From NCBI GenBank assembly GCA_023544565.1, contig JAMJFS010000002.1, positions 1 through 43,777 on the forward strand: a stretch of 43,777 nt of DNA, read 5' to 3'. The position numbers and the translations under genes were made by a program. The DNA comes from Methanosarcinaceae archaeon. GTDB taxonomy: Archaea; Halobacteriota; Methanosarcinia; Methanosarcinales; Methanosarcinaceae. Positions 17,682 through 27,366 of this stretch are shown here, one piece after another (positions within the stretch are counted from its first letter, which is position 1; the number at the start of each line of letters is the position of its first letter). The notes under the pieces are model-generated. The model worked only from the letters and a program-made list of their open reading frames with translations, made no database searches and was not told the origin of the DNA.

Positions 17682-18773
17682 CTACTCGCTCAATAATTGC
17701 AACGCGCGCACAAGATCGGTTCTGGACAAAATGCCGACAATTGAATTGTTGTCAGTAACTAAGATCCTTCCAATATTTTGGGTTGATATAATTTTCAATG
17801 CTTCAGATGAATCGGCATCAGCTGATATAGTGAACACATCTTTTGTCATAACATCTGACACCAGCACGTTTGCACGTTCTTGCGTTGGCACAGTAAGTAC
17901 GTCTGTAAATGTAACGATCCCTTTTAAACTATTGTCATCAATTACAGGATACCCCATGTGTTTTTTTTCAAACATCAATTTTGAAAGATCATCAACTGTC
18001 ATTGATGATTGCACTGATATAATATTACTGCTCATTATCTTTCGGACCGGCACTTTTTCTAAAACAACAGACACTGTAGTTGTGCGTGCTTCTTCAGTTG
18101 CTCCTATGTATATAAAGAACGCTATCAAGATAAGCCATGGATTGGCAAGTACACCAAGCACTGCCATCATGATTGCGAACATCTTTCCTATCTGCGCTGC
18201 CTTCTGGGTCGCTTTTACATATGGCATGTTTATTGCATACCATGCCCGAAGGATCCGCCCTCCGTCCATTGGAAATGCGGGAAGCAGATTGAATACACCT
18301 ACGATCAGATTTATGTAACCTATTAGCCAGATGACATGAAATATATTAGTATCAGAAAAGAATGGCTGCAAGTCAGATAGAACATTATTGAAGATCAGAC
18401 ATATGGCACCGATCACAAAACTTGTCATCGGACCTGCAACAGCCATTTTTGCTTCTTGGGCGGGATTTTGTGGAATCTCTTCCATTGATGCCACACCACC
18501 AAATAACATTAGTGTAATGCTATCTATTTTGACTCCGAATTTTTTTGCAAAATACGAATGTCCGATCTCATGAAGCAAGACGGATGAAAAAAGCAAGAGT
18601 GTAGTCGCAAATGCCAGAATATACCTTGTCGACACTTCACTTACATTGCTAAATCCATACGGTGCCGGATTGTTTGCAAATATGAGTGCAAATACCGGAA
18701 GTATCAACAAAAATGTGATATGGAGTTTTATTGGAATCCCCATTATTTTCCCAATCTGAAATGAAACTTTCAT
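17682..18773 (-). CDS. Site-2-type (M50) zinc metalloprotease with CBS pair
   Basis: This 363-residue protein has an intramembrane protease core of about six helices. The zinc ligands are HEIGH at 68-72 and the Asp in AFPMDGGRILRAW. Two CBS domains (about residues 245-363: VRKIMSSNIISVQSS..., VSDVMTKDVFTISADA...) sit at the C-terminus and probably sense adenine nucleotides. Such proteases cut membrane-bound regulators; the substrate here is unknown. ATG 18773 begins at MKVSFQIGKIMGIPIKLH, the usual N-terminus of the family. There is no clear ribosome binding site, so translation may be leaderless. Confidence 0.93.
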   Translation of the reverse strand: MKVSFQIGKIMGIPIKLHITFLLILPVFALIFANNPAPYGFSNVSEVSTRYILAFATTLLLFSSVLLHEIGHSYFAKKFGVKIDSITLMLFGGVASMEEIPQNPAQEAKMAVAGPMTSFVIGAICLIFNNVLSDLQPFFSDTNIFHVIWLIGYINLIVGVFNLLPAFPMDGGRILRAWYAINMPYVKATQKAAQIGKMFAIMMAVLGVLANPWLILIAFFIYIGATEEARTTTVSVVLEKVPVRKIMSSNIISVQSSMTVDDLSKLMFEKKHMGYPVIDDNSLKGIVTFTDVLTVPTQERANVLVSDVMTKDVFTISADADSSEALKIISTQNIGRILVTDNNSIVGILSRTDLVRALQLLSE

Positions 18774-18910
18774 GGGATAATTGTAGATATAATAATATTT
18801 AGTCTTATCTTTAAGGGATTGTTATGCCGGAATATGTGAATATAGATATGCCCTATTACTTTCACCCCGCTTGGCTCATGAATATATACCACCGAAGCGT
18901 AGTTAGTCTC

Positions 18911-18975
18911 AGTCACGAATTGATGTGCACACGCCTTTACAAGTTTCAAGGCTAGGTGCCATCAATTCATCCCCT
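18911..18975 (+). ncRNA. Putative structured small RNA
   Basis: A long hairpin spans 18917-18968. The outer stem is GAATTGATG/CATCAATTC plus GCAC/GTGC, 13 bp with one bulged T. An internal loop and a 5-bp inner stem (GCCTT/AAGGC) with a 10-nt loop follow. A TATA box AATATATAC at 18881-18889 lies at the right distance for plus-strand initiation near 18911. It is intergenic, between mfnA and the M50 gene, and no reading frame explains it. It could instead act in the leader of the M50 gene on the minus strand. The function is not known. Confidence 0.45.
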
Positions 18976-19039
18976 CTCTCGTAATACAAATTATACAATC
19001 CTTATACAAATAGTATAAAAACTATATTTAAATCACACA

Positions 19040-20173
19040 TCAACGATCGCACACGATCTCCAGATCGTTCAAGAACAGTTCTATATTTTCAGATGTCAAG
19101 TGCGGCATCAGAACAAGCCGCAGAGCACGTGGTGTTCGTGTAATGGACACCTGCCAGCCGAACTCATCACGAAGTCGTTTTCTCACCAGATCAGCATCAG
19201 GAACATCAAGAGCAACCACGTTCATGACCGGTTCGATCAATGGTTCAATCCCGAACTTTCTTGCTCCGGCTACAACCATGTCTGTAAGTTTCATACACTG
19301 GTCCACAATATGCCGGTATCCCTCTTTTCCAAGATGTTTCATGACGGCATATGTGCCTGCAACGGTTGCACCGCTTCTGGTTCCTGTAAGTGAATACTGG
19401 GTATCTATAGTAAGGTAGGGTGTACTTGTTTGGAGGTGGTGGAGGTGATTGAAATCCCGGAATAACAATCCACCTGATGGAATAGTGCTTAGTCCCATCT
19501 TATGAGGGTCGATCCCAATGGATGTGACACCTTCAAGCGAAAAATCAAATGCCGGAGGCTTTTTCAAAAACGGGATCACAAAACCGCCAAATGCAGCATC
19601 AACATGCAGGAATATGCCTTTTTCTACTGCAAGTTCCGACATCTCCCTGATCGGATCGATCTGACCGAACTCGGTTGTGCCTGCTATACCGACAAGTCCG
19701 ATAGTGTGTTCATCAACAAGGCTTTTCATGGAATCCATATCAACCTTGAACTCGGGATCAAGTGCAGCCTTACGAATTTCAATATCCAGCATATCAGCGA
19801 TCTTGTCAAATGAAAAATGAGCGGATTCGGGAATGATCACGTTTGGATTTTTGACATTGCATATATTACGCATTGCGCGAAGTGCCTGGATGTTGGATTC
19901 TGTTCCGCCTGTTGTAACATATCCATGTACGGAAGGACCATTCATCAAATCCCCCATCATCCGCATAACTTCCAGTTCAAGGTCATGCGTACCAGGGAAT
20001 AATCCAAAATCACCCAGATTTGATTCAATGAATTGCATGTGAGCTTTGACCGCGATCTCATGCGGATGGGTACACATGGCACTCAAGACACGCTCGTATG
20101 TGGTATCGCGTGCTTTTGTTTCATTTAAAAAAGCAAAAATATTTTTTTCCGAAACTCCATTATCGTTCATCAT
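19040..20173 (-). CDS. mfnA: L-tyrosine/L-aspartate decarboxylase MfnA
   Basis: This 377-residue PLP enzyme decarboxylates tyrosine to tyramine for methanofuran, and in some archaea aspartate to beta-alanine for Co[18 protein letters not shown] binds the cofactor phosphate, and HVDAAFGGF carries the Asp that contacts the PLP nitrogen. The Schiff-base Lys225 is in [16 protein letters not shown]. Length is typical of archaeal MfnA. It lies 43 nt downstream of mutL on the same strand and may share its transcript. Sequence alone does not separate the tyrosine and aspartate activities. Confidence 0.93.
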   Translation of the reverse strand: MMNDNGVSEKNIFAFLNETKARDTTYERVLSAMCTHPHEIAVKAHMQFIESNLGDFGLFPGTHDLELEVMRMMGDLMNGPSVHGYVTTGGTESNIQALRAMRNICNVKNPNVIIPESAHFSFDKIADMLDIEIRKAALDPEFKVDMDSMKSLVDEHTIGLVGIAGTTEFGQIDPIREMSELAVEKGIFLHVDAAFGGFVIPFLKKPPAFDFSLEGVTSIGIDPHKMGLSTIPSGGLLFRDFNHLHHLQTSTPYLTIDTQYSLTGTRSGATVAGTYAVMKHLGKEGYRHIVDQCMKLTDMVVAGARKFGIEPLIEPVMNVVALDVPDADLVRKRLRDEFGWQVSITRTPRALRLVLMPHLTSENIELFLNDLEIVCDR

Positions 20174-20216
20174 TATCAGGATACTCGAACCTGTTTAAAA
20201 TGGTTGTGATTTATGG

Positions 20217-22010
20217 CTAGATCCGCCCGAACAACTTATCAAGTTCCTTTTTAGAAAACAAAACAAAGGTGGGCCGCCCATGCGGGCATGTTCTTGGATT
20301 TTCGGTACGCATCAGTTGAGCGACAAGGTTTTCCATCTGCTCAAGATTGCATGCTGCGCCTGCTTTTATAGCACCCCTACACGCCATGCTCTTCGATACG
20401 TGTTCATATATTCCAGTCTCATCCCTGATCCTGCCTGTTGACAGGATGTCTGAGATGATATCATGCACGATATCAGGATCTTCCAGTTTGCCGAATATAT
20501 TGGGGATAGATGTGATGACATAGGTATTGGTCCCGAATTCCGATATCGCAAAACCAAACTCTTCAAGATAGGGGATGTATTCTTCCAGCAAGATCCTTTC
20601 CTTTGCGTTCAGTTCGATGGTAAGTGGAGTGATCAACTCCTGCCAGCCTGAAGTCTTGTGGTCTTTTATCTGGTCGAACAATATTCGCTCATGGGCGGCA
20701 TGTTGGTCAATAATCAAAAGTCCATCTTTGGATTTTGTGATAATGTAGAGGTTATCGATCTGTCCCAGTATTTTCATGTCATCAAGAACACTAACAGATG
20801 ACGCATTTTCGGTAGTATTGATCTTTGTTGCCAGAAGTTCCCTCTCCGTTCGCTTAAGACGGCGTTCGGTATCCTTCGTCGATGTATTGTAGGAGGGGGT
20901 GCTCTCTCGCAGCGTGATTTCCACACTCGGTTTAGATATAGTTTCAGGTTCAATATTATCAAATAACAATTGAACAGTACTTTCTTTGTTATCTATTTCC
21001 GGTGCAACCTGTGACCTGTGTGCTTCCTCAACGGCTTTTGTGATCGCATCCATAACCTCCTTTTCAGACCCAAACCGCACCTCGGTCTTGGCAGGATGGA
21101 CATTGACATCCACATCCTTTGGGTCAATTGATATATTCAGCACGGCGGCAGGATAGCGTCCTTTTGGGATAAGTGTGTAAAACCCAAGTCGCAGGGCATT
21201 ACTGATGGCCTTTGAATTGACACTTCTTCCATTCACAAAGAATGACTGGAGATCGTTTCCGCTTCTAGTAAGTTCGGGTTGTGATACAAAACCGGAAACT
21301 TTTGCCAGTTCAGATTCGAAAGAAACAGGTATCATGGCTTTTGCAACATCACTACCAAGCACATGTATGATCCGGTCAAAAAGCCCATCCGATACAGGTG
21401 CGCGAAGTATCGTCCTGCCATCGCTTATGAGTGTGAAGGAGACATCCGTATTTCCAAGTGCATATCTTGTGACAACATCCGTAACGTGCGCAAGTTCTGT
21501 GCGGTCGCTTTTGAGATACTTTTTTCGTGCAGGAGTATTATAGAACAGGTCCTCCACAGTTACCCGGGTCCCGACTGCAGCCCCGATATCTGAAACATCC
21601 TTTAGGTCGCCGCCTTCAACAACCAACTTCGTACCTGATATGTCGTCATTTTGTCGTGTAGTAATCGAAAGTTTTGATATTGCGGCAATGGATGAGAGCG
21701 CTTCCCCTCGAAATCCCATAGTCGAAATTGCAAAAAGGTCATCTGCACTCCTGATCTTGCTTGTGGCATGTTTTAAGAACGCAATGGAAACATCGCTTTT
21801 GCTCATTCCATAGCCGTTATCCACAATGGATATTAGTGTTGATAAGCACCCTCCAATTTCCACTCGAACATCGGTGGCACCAGCATCGATTGCATTATCA
21901 ATGAGTTCCTTGATCACCGATGCAGGGCGCTCTATTACCTCCCCTGCAGCGATCTTGTTTATTGTGGCTTCATCGAGGATGCATATCTCATTCTTTGTAT
22001 TGCCATCCAT
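20217..22010 (-). CDS. mutL: DNA mismatch repair protein MutL
   Basis: This is a 597-residue GHKL ATPase of bacterial-type mismatch repair. INKIAAGEVIERPASVIKELIDNAIDAGAT and GFRGEALSSIAAISKL are the ATP-binding motifs. The C-terminal domain has DQHAAHERILFDQ near residue 433, where the canonical DQHA-x2-E-x4-E ends in Asp. ACRGAIKAG and CPHGRPT complete the metal-dependent endonuclease site, so it should nick DNA itself. ATG 22010 is preferred because GAGG precedes it by nine bases; upstream in-frame starts would lie inside mutS. The gene abuts the mutS stop (22012-22014). Confidence 0.96.
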   Translation of the reverse strand: MDGNTKNEICILDEATINKIAAGEVIERPASVIKELIDNAIDAGATDVRVEIGGCLSTLISIVDNGYGMSKSDVSIAFLKHATSKIRSADDLFAISTMGFRGEALSSIAAISKLSITTRQNDDISGTKLVVEGGDLKDVSDIGAAVGTRVTVEDLFYNTPARKKYLKSDRTELAHVTDVVTRYALGNTDVSFTLISDGRTILRAPVSDGLFDRIIHVLGSDVAKAMIPVSFESELAKVSGFVSQPELTRSGNDLQSFFVNGRSVNSKAISNALRLGFYTLIPKGRYPAAVLNISIDPKDVDVNVHPAKTEVRFGSEKEVMDAITKAVEEAHRSQVAPEIDNKESTVQLLFDNIEPETISKPSVEITLRESTPSYNTSTKDTERRLKRTERELLATKINTTENASSVSVLDDMKILGQIDNLYIITKSKDGLLIIDQHAAHERILFDQIKDHKTSGWQELITPLTIELNAKERILLEEYIPYLEEFGFAISEFGTNTYVITSIPNIFGKLEDPDIVHDIISDILSTGRIRDETGIYEHVSKSMACRGAIKAGAACNLEQMENLVAQLMRTENPRTCPHGRPTFVLFSKKELDKLFGRI

Positions 22011-22011
22011 G

Positions 22012-24690
22012 CTAATCATCCTCGCTCGTTCTCGCTTTTTTCTTAAGTTCATTGAGTGCATTCAATGCATCCAGTGGTGTCATTCCATTGACATCCATGT
22101 TGTTCAGTTCATCCACAACAGGATGACTTCTGGCGGTGTCTTTTGCATCATCAGAATCAAACAGTATCAACTGTGTATATTTGGCGTTAGTCTTACCTTT
22201 CGCCCTTTTCCCACTACTTTTGGCATGGTCACCTGTCATCAAACTGTCGTTCTCAATATCATGCAATATCTCATTCGCTCTCTGCGTCACCTTATGCGGA
22301 ACCCCTGCCAGCCGTGCCACATGGATACCATAACTCCTGTCGGTAGCACCCGGCATGATCTTCCGCAGGAACACAAGTTCATGTCCTTCTTCTTTCACTG
22401 CGATATGATAGTTCTTGACACGTTTGAGGGAATTTGCAAGGTCTGTGAGCTGGTGGTAATGCGTTGCGAACATTGATCGAACTCCTACTCGTCCTTTGTT
22501 GTGTATGTATTCCACAACCGCCTTTGCAATGCTATACCCGTCATAGGTGCTCGTACCGCGGCCAATTTCGTCAAGGAGTACAAGGCTTTGTGGGGTTGCG
22601 TTGTTCAGTATGTTGGCAAGTTCTATCATCTCAACCATGAACGTGCTCTGCCCGCTTGCAAGGTCGTCAAACGCGCCGATCCTTGTAAAAACCCTGTCAG
22701 CGATCCCGATGTATGCATGGGATGCAGGAACAAAGGAACCTGCCTGCGCCATGATGACGATAAGTGCTATCTGGCGCATGTATGTGGATTTACCTGCCAT
22801 GTTCGGTCCGGTTATCAGCATGAACTGGTTATCCGTGCAGTTCATTTCAGTATCATTCGGCACAAAACCGCCCGGAACCGAGTTTTCTACAACAGCATGC
22901 CGTCCGTCCCTGATAAGTATTCGGCAGTCGCTGCCAATACCCGGGCGCGTGTAATTGTTATTTGCTGCCATTTCGGCAAGGTTTGCGATCACATCAAGTT
23001 CCCCCACAAGGGCTGCAGTCTGCTGGAGTTCTTTTGAGCGTGCTGCAACAATGGAATTTATCTCGGTGAGGAGTTCGTATTCAAGAGCCACCATTTTCTC
23101 ATCTGCAGAAAGTATCATTCCCTCCCGTTCCTTGAGTTCTGGCGTGTAGAACCGCTCGGCATTGGCAAGGCTCTGCTTCCTGATATAATCATCAGGAGCT
23201 TGTGCTGCATTTAATTTCGTGATCTCGATATAGTATCCGAACACTCGATTGTACCCAACTTTAAGAGATTTGATACCTGTACGCTCGCGCTCTTTTTGCT
23301 GGAATGCAGCAATCCATTGTTTGCCGTTTCTTGTCATATCCTTAAGTTCATCCAGTTTTTCGTTGTATTCAGACTTTATCATTCCGCCTTCTCTTACAGT
23401 TACAGGCGGTTCATCCACGATCCCTCGTTCGATAAGGTTGATCAGGTCTTTGAGTTCAATGAAATCCTCAAGTCCATTGCGGATGTCGTTCAATATTTCC
23501 GAATTAATACCATCGCTCAAGGAATCGATAATGATGGGAATGACCTCCAAAGAACTTTTCAGGGCTACAAGATCACGGGCATTTGAATTTCCATATACGA
23601 TGCGGCCAATGAGACGCTCGATATCGCGAACGTATGAAAGGTTTGACCGCAGGTCAAATCGAAGCAATGTGTTTTTTTTCATTTCCTCGACAGCATCAAG
23701 CCTGCTATTGATATCCTTTACAGATATGAGCGGTTTGAGTAACCATTTCTGGAGGAGCCTGCTGCCCATTGGGGTTTTTGTTTGATCCAGCATCCGCAAA
23801 AGCGAGGTATCATTTCCCTCACCGCGAACGTTCTTTGTGATCTCAAGATTACGCAGTGTGATTGAGTCCAGTATCATGAACTCGGATCCCGAATATGTTT
23901 TGAGGGTGTGGATATGTCCAAGTTCCCTCATCTGCGTGGTGAGGGCATATTGAAGTGCTGCGCCGGCAGATGATATGGCACAGGGCATTTGTTCACACCC
24001 CATACCTTCAAGCGTGGAAACCTTGAAATGCTCTTGCAATCGTTTTTTCGAGTCTTCAACCTCAAATGCATCGACATCGAATTCGTGGACTATAATTTTA
24101 AGTTCCCGTAGCCGCTCGACGATTCCTTCGACTCCGAACAGTGCAGGTGGCATGATACACTCGGAAGGTCGCATTCGTGCGGCTTCGCTTGCTATCATGT
24201 CAAACGGTGCGCCGTTCTTGAACTGGGTTGTAAGAAACTCTCCTGTTGAAACATCTAAAAACGAAACCCCGAATTCCGCTCCGCTCGTTTTTCCAGAGAT
24301 TACCATAAGATAATTGTTGCCAGAGTCGGAAAACATCGATGAATCAATGGCAGTACCAGGTGTAACTACTCTCACAACTCCTCTTTTTACAACACCTTTG
24401 GCTTTTTTTGGATCTTCAAGTTGCTCACAGATGGCGACCTTGTACCCTTTCTTGATAAGGCGTGGCAGGTAGTTGTCAATTGCATGATATGGTATCCCTG
24501 CAAGCGGCATATTTTCGCCGTCTTTCCCCTTGCCGCGTGTTGTGAGTGTGATCTCAAGTTCATGTGCGATGGTCTTTGCATCTTCGCCGAACGATTCGTA
24601 AAAATCACCCATTCTGAAAAATATCAGCGCATCGCTGTGCTGTTTTTTCGCGTCGTAATACTGCTGCATTGCAGGGGTCAGTTTGCTCAT
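22012..24690 (-). CDS. mutS: DNA mismatch repair protein MutS
   Basis: This is an 892-residue mismatch sensor of the MutS1 class. The N-terminal domain carries FFRMGDFYESF, whose Phe-x-Glu contacts the mispaired base. The clamp and lever domains fill the middle. The ATPase has Walker A TGPNMAGKSTYMRQ near residue 627, then DDLASGQSTFMVEM and LLDEIGRGTSTYDG. ATG 24690 has AAGGT upstream and yields MSKLTPAMQQYYDAKK, the expected N-terminus. The open frame extends to 24891, but the extra residues are unlike MutS. It overlaps the promoter-proximal end of mutL functionally as one operon. Confidence 0.97.
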   Translation of the reverse strand: MSKLTPAMQQYYDAKKQHSDALIFFRMGDFYESFGEDAKTIAHELEITLTTRGKGKDGENMPLAGIPYHAIDNYLPRLIKKGYKVAICEQLEDPKKAKGVVKRGVVRVVTPGTAIDSSMFSDSGNNYLMVISGKTSGAEFGVSFLDVSTGEFLTTQFKNGAPFDMIASEAARMRPSECIMPPALFGVEGIVERLRELKIIVHEFDVDAFEVEDSKKRLQEHFKVSTLEGMGCEQMPCAISSAGAALQYALTTQMRELGHIHTLKTYSGSEFMILDSITLRNLEITKNVRGEGNDTSLLRMLDQTKTPMGSRLLQKWLLKPLISVKDINSRLDAVEEMKKNTLLRFDLRSNLSYVRDIERLIGRIVYGNSNARDLVALKSSLEVIPIIIDSLSDGINSEILNDIRNGLEDFIELKDLINLIERGIVDEPPVTVREGGMIKSEYNEKLDELKDMTRNGKQWIAAFQQKERERTGIKSLKVGYNRVFGYYIEITKLNAAQAPDDYIRKQSLANAERFYTPELKEREGMILSADEKMVALEYELLTEINSIVAARSKELQQTAALVGELDVIANLAEMAANNNYTRPGIGSDCRILIRDGRHAVVENSVPGGFVPNDTEMNCTDNQFMLITGPNMAGKSTYMRQIALIVIMAQAGSFVPASHAYIGIADRVFTRIGAFDDLASGQSTFMVEMIELANILNNATPQSLVLLDEIGRGTSTYDGYSIAKAVVEYIHNKGRVGVRSMFATHYHQLTDLANSLKRVKNYHIAVKEEGHELVFLRKIMPGATDRSYGIHVARLAGVPHKVTQRANEILHDIENDSLMTGDHAKSSGKRAKGKTNAKYTQLILFDSDDAKDTARSHPVVDELNNMDVNGMTPLDALNALNELKKKARTSEDD

Positions 24691-24803
24691 TTTTTGGTAC
24701 CTTGGGGTTGTTGGTTCTGTCTGGTATTGTAGGGTTTTATGGTATATGGGTATTATTGTGTTTTGGTATTTGTTTGGCGTGTGTTGAATCCGATGTAACC
24801 ATT

Positions 24804-24817
24804 CCGCCGCAGGCGGC
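24804..24817. repeat. Single GC-rich REP-like palindrome
   Basis: CCGCCGCAGGCGGC at 24804-24817 is followed by GTTTTCCATAA, matching the left arm of the 15989-16153 pair. No inverted partner was found within 200 bases. It lies upstream of mutS, in the region that would hold the mutS promoter. Confidence 0.75.
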
Positions 24818-24954
24818 GTTTTCCATAATGAATCAATTGATGAGTGTATACGATTGGTTTGTATCTGTTTTTGTATACTCCAGATATCCAATATGATGTC
24901 GAAATTTTACATTATATGTATAAACTAATATACAAATAAAGATAATGACAGATC

Positions 24955-25464
24955 ATGAACAAAGAATTACCCGTTGAAATCATAAGAAGCTATAAGCGTA
25001 AAAAGACAGTGCAGGCGAAAATAGTAGATGATAAACTGCATGTTTATCTTCCGGAAGGGCTGAGCAAAAAGAGAGAATCTGAACTGATTGAGAAGATGGT
25101 GGCAAAGGTTGAGAAAAAACGCCTCAAAAAAGAACTCATTAATGGTGAGGATTACCTAAATACATGCTTCAATGAGTTCAACAGGAAACATTTCAATGGG
25201 GAACTAGAACTTACATCTATCAAATATGTGACTAACCAGAACGCATGCAATGGCAGTTGTACGCCTGCAAAAGGAACGATCCGCATCTCCCACAGGCTGG
25301 CAGATATGCCTAAATGGGTGCTGGATTATCTCATCATGCATGAGATGGCGCATTTGTTGTATCCCGACCATTCCAAAATGTTCTGGGATAAGGTCAATGA
25401 ATATCAATATACTGAACGCGCGAGGGGGTTTTTGATATGCAAGGGGATGGAAAAGGGGGATTGA
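24955..25464 (+). CDS. YgjP-like (DUF45) zinc metallopeptidase
   Basis: This 169-residue protein has the metallopeptidase motif HEMAHLLYPDHSKMFW near residues 126-141 (HExxH with a downstream His), typical of the YgjP/SprT-like group. The N-terminal part (VEIIRSYKRKKTVQAKIVDDKLHVYLPEG) also matches this family. A short basic segment (KVEKKRLKKEL) joins the two. In many prokaryotes members sit near restriction or helicase genes; here it stands alone. Its substrate is unknown. ATG 24955 is the only reasonable start. Confidence 0.85.
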   Translation: MNKELPVEIIRSYKRKKTVQAKIVDDKLHVYLPEGLSKKRESELIEKMVAKVEKKRLKKELINGEDYLNTCFNEFNRKHFNGELELTSIKYVTNQNACNGSCTPAKGTIRISHRLADMPKWVLDYLIMHEMAHLLYPDHSKMFWDKVNEYQYTERARGFLICKGMEKGD

Positions 25465-25855
25465 TCCCGTAATGTGTATCATATATATTTGTATGGGTTG
25501 ATTTTTTTGATAGTATATGTTTTATAAACCTATAGTTCGAGTCAATCTGAGCGTTAGCGAAAATTTTCTCGGTTTAAAAATATATGGCTAAGCTCTCAAA
25601 AAAAGCATTGCCTATGAATAGAAAAAACATGTTCAAATTTGGTGTTTTTATACTTCAAATTGAAGAATGGGTGAAAAGAAAGTTAATGATAAAGCGAGCA
25701 GCGTGGTGGTTTTGATAAACGATTTAGCGAGGTGTTTTTAACGAGGCACTGATACTGGAATTATTCAGAGTTTAGTCAGCGTTTAATGGTGAAAACGGTG
25801 TAAGTTTAATTCATAAGATAACGTTATATACAATAATATAAAATATGGTGTATAA
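25465..25855. other. Gene-free AT-rich interval holding a dispersed repeat
   Basis: No supported gene lies in these 391 bases. At 25514-25534 there is a near-palindrome (TATATGTTT, 3 nt, AAACCTATA), followed to about 25575 by GTTCGAGTCAATCTGAGCG and GCGAAAATTTTCTCGG. This is almost identical to the copy at 17553. The rest (25580-25840) is low-complexity AT-rich sequence with no recognised RNA. A TATA-like stretch near 25830-25845 could serve the next gene. Confidence 0.6.
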
Positions 25856-26206
25856 ATGATAGAGAATGTATTTGAATATATTAATAATAATTTAGTATTG
25901 CCAATCGTATTAATTACATTTTTATTATTAACATACATAGAATACAATTTTGTCAGAAAAGATCCTGATATGGTGAAAGCTAAAATTTTTTTAAGATATA
26001 ATATCCTTAAAAAGGCATTCTTACTACTGGCATTTTTCTCTTTTGCATTACTTCTTCACGTTGTCCTTATTTTTCATCCCCACATACTTGATTTCATGTT
26101 ACAATATAGTCCTTCATTTATATATGAATTACAACGGATCTTAGGGTTGATCTTAGTTATAATTCTGATTTACTTTGTGGCTTTAATTTATAAGGTCATT
26201 AAATGA
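25856..26206 (+). CDS. Small integral membrane protein, unknown
   Basis: This 116-residue protein has three predicted membrane segments (about residues 13-30, 52-72 and 90-114). Basic residues in the loop after the first segment (YNFVRKDPDMVKAKIFLRYNILKK) suggest a cytoplasmic loop. No family motif was recognised. It is more AT-rich than the conserved genes around it. ATG 25856 is preceded by GGTG. Nothing in the neighbourhood indicates a function. Confidence 0.6.
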   Translation: MIENVFEYINNNLVLPIVLITFLLLTYIEYNFVRKDPDMVKAKIFLRYNILKKAFLLLAFFSFALLLHVVLIFHPHILDFMLQYSPSFIYELQRILGLILVIILIYFVALIYKVIK

Positions 26207-26297
26207 TCAAGATCAAATGTGCAAAATTATATGGCAAGAATTATGTGGTAATCCTTGTAGAGAGATAGTTTGCGAGAAAATAACTGGAAAAGTAGAA

Positions 26298-27215
26298 TTA
26301 CTTCTTTTCGCCCTTCTCTATTCGAACAGCGCGCATCGTTTCTCTGTGAAGCGCAACAATAAGGTCACTGAGCACCCCGAAAATTAACATCTGGAATCCG
26401 GAGATGATGAGCAATGCTGTTAGCATTGTCAGAGGTATGCGGGTTATTCCTTGCATCCATTCGTTCACGACAAACAATCCAATGCCAGAACCGATTATAA
26501 TGAGTATGCCACCGATAATTCCAAAATAGAAAAGTGGATTGTGCATCTTTGCCAGTTTGTATATTGTCATTCCGATCTTAAAACCATCCTTCATTGGGTT
26601 TAGTTTAGTTGCAGCCTTTGAATGCCTTGCCAGATATGTAATAGGTACTTCAATGGTCTTTAAATCTTTTTTAATACACTCGACGGTGATCTCAGTTTCG
26701 ATCTCGAATCCCATCTTGTTCAGTTCAAGGGATCTTACGGCATCACGTGTGAATGCCCTGTATCCTGTAAGGATATCATTTAACCACTCGCCGTATGCGA
26801 GCCCGAATATCTTATTGAGGATACGGTTCCCAAAAAGGTTCAGGCGTGTAAACGCAGCAGGTTCATAATTTGCGAACCTGTTGCCCATGACATGGTCTGC
26901 ATCACCATTTCGCACAGGTCCAAGCACTTCATGTACATCACTCGCAAGATATGTTCCATCACCATCGATCATAACGATATAATCACTATCAATGATGCTA
27001 AACGCATCCTGGAGTGCCTGTCCTTTACCCTTACCGCTCTGGACAACAACTTTTGCACCCTGTGCTTCTGCCAACTCTTGTGTTTTGTCGGTGCTATGCC
27101 CATCGATAATTAGGATATTGTCAAACCCCTCTGACCTGAAATCCTTTATTAACTGCTCGATAGTTGCAGCCTCGTTAAGGGTCGGTATCAGGATACAGAC
27201 ATCTTCATTTGACAA
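26298..27215 (-). CDS. Dolichol-phosphate-mannose-synthase-like glycosyltransferase (GT2)
   Basis: This 305-residue protein has a GT-A catalytic domain with IPTLNEAATIEQL, LIIDGHSTDKT, MIDGDGTY (the DxD-type metal site) and DILTGYRAFTRDAV. Two membrane helices close the protein (about 227-250 and 262-288). It resembles archaeal AglD/Dpm1-like enzymes that load a sugar onto dolichyl phosphate for N-glycosylation or S-layer decoration. The start is TTG 27215, with AGGAAG about nine bases upstream. No other glycosylation genes are nearby, so the sugar and acceptor are unknown. Confidence 0.88.
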   Translation of the reverse strand: MSNEDVCILIPTLNEAATIEQLIKDFRSEGFDNILIIDGHSTDKTQELAEAQGAKVVVQSGKGKGQALQDAFSIIDSDYIVMIDGDGTYLASDVHEVLGPVRNGDADHVMGNRFANYEPAAFTRLNLFGNRILNKIFGLAYGEWLNDILTGYRAFTRDAVRSLELNKMGFEIETEITVECIKKDLKTIEVPITYLARHSKAATKLNPMKDGFKIGMTIYKLAKMHNPLFYFGIIGGILIIIGSGIGLFVVNEWMQGITRIPLTMLTALLIISGFQMLIFGVLSDLIVALHRETMRAVRIEKGEKK

Positions 27216-27299
27216 AATACATCTTCCTTTTGTGGTAAATTAAAATATATAGGTACTATGCCGCTAAGGGCACAATCTGTAAGTAAATCCCGCTATATT

Positions 27300-27334
27300 C
27301 GAATTAACTCGCACTATATATTTAAAAAAATATG
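27300..27334. repeat. Inverted copy of the CGAG/AT dispersed repeat
   Basis: CGAATTAACTCG at 27300-27311 followed by CACTATATATTT resembles the reverse complement of the repeat at 36862-36900 upstream of smc. It sits between tbp and the glycosyltransferase gene. The palindromic core is less well kept than in the other copies. Confidence 0.45.
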
Positions 27335-27366
27335 GTGCAAGAAATAAACTCTTTTGCTTATAAGAG
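27335..27366 (-). terminator. Weak tbp terminator overlapping the stop codon
   Basis: On the minus strand a 5-bp stem (27349-27353 with 27362-27366) encloses the tbp stop. The U-rich stretch TTTATTTCTT follows. The stem is short, so the U-tract may do most of the work. Confidence 0.35.

Noticed and set aside
24691-24891. 67-residue N-terminal extension of mutS
   Set aside because: It lacks family similarity, covers the REP-like palindrome and ignores the good ribosome binding site before ATG 24690.
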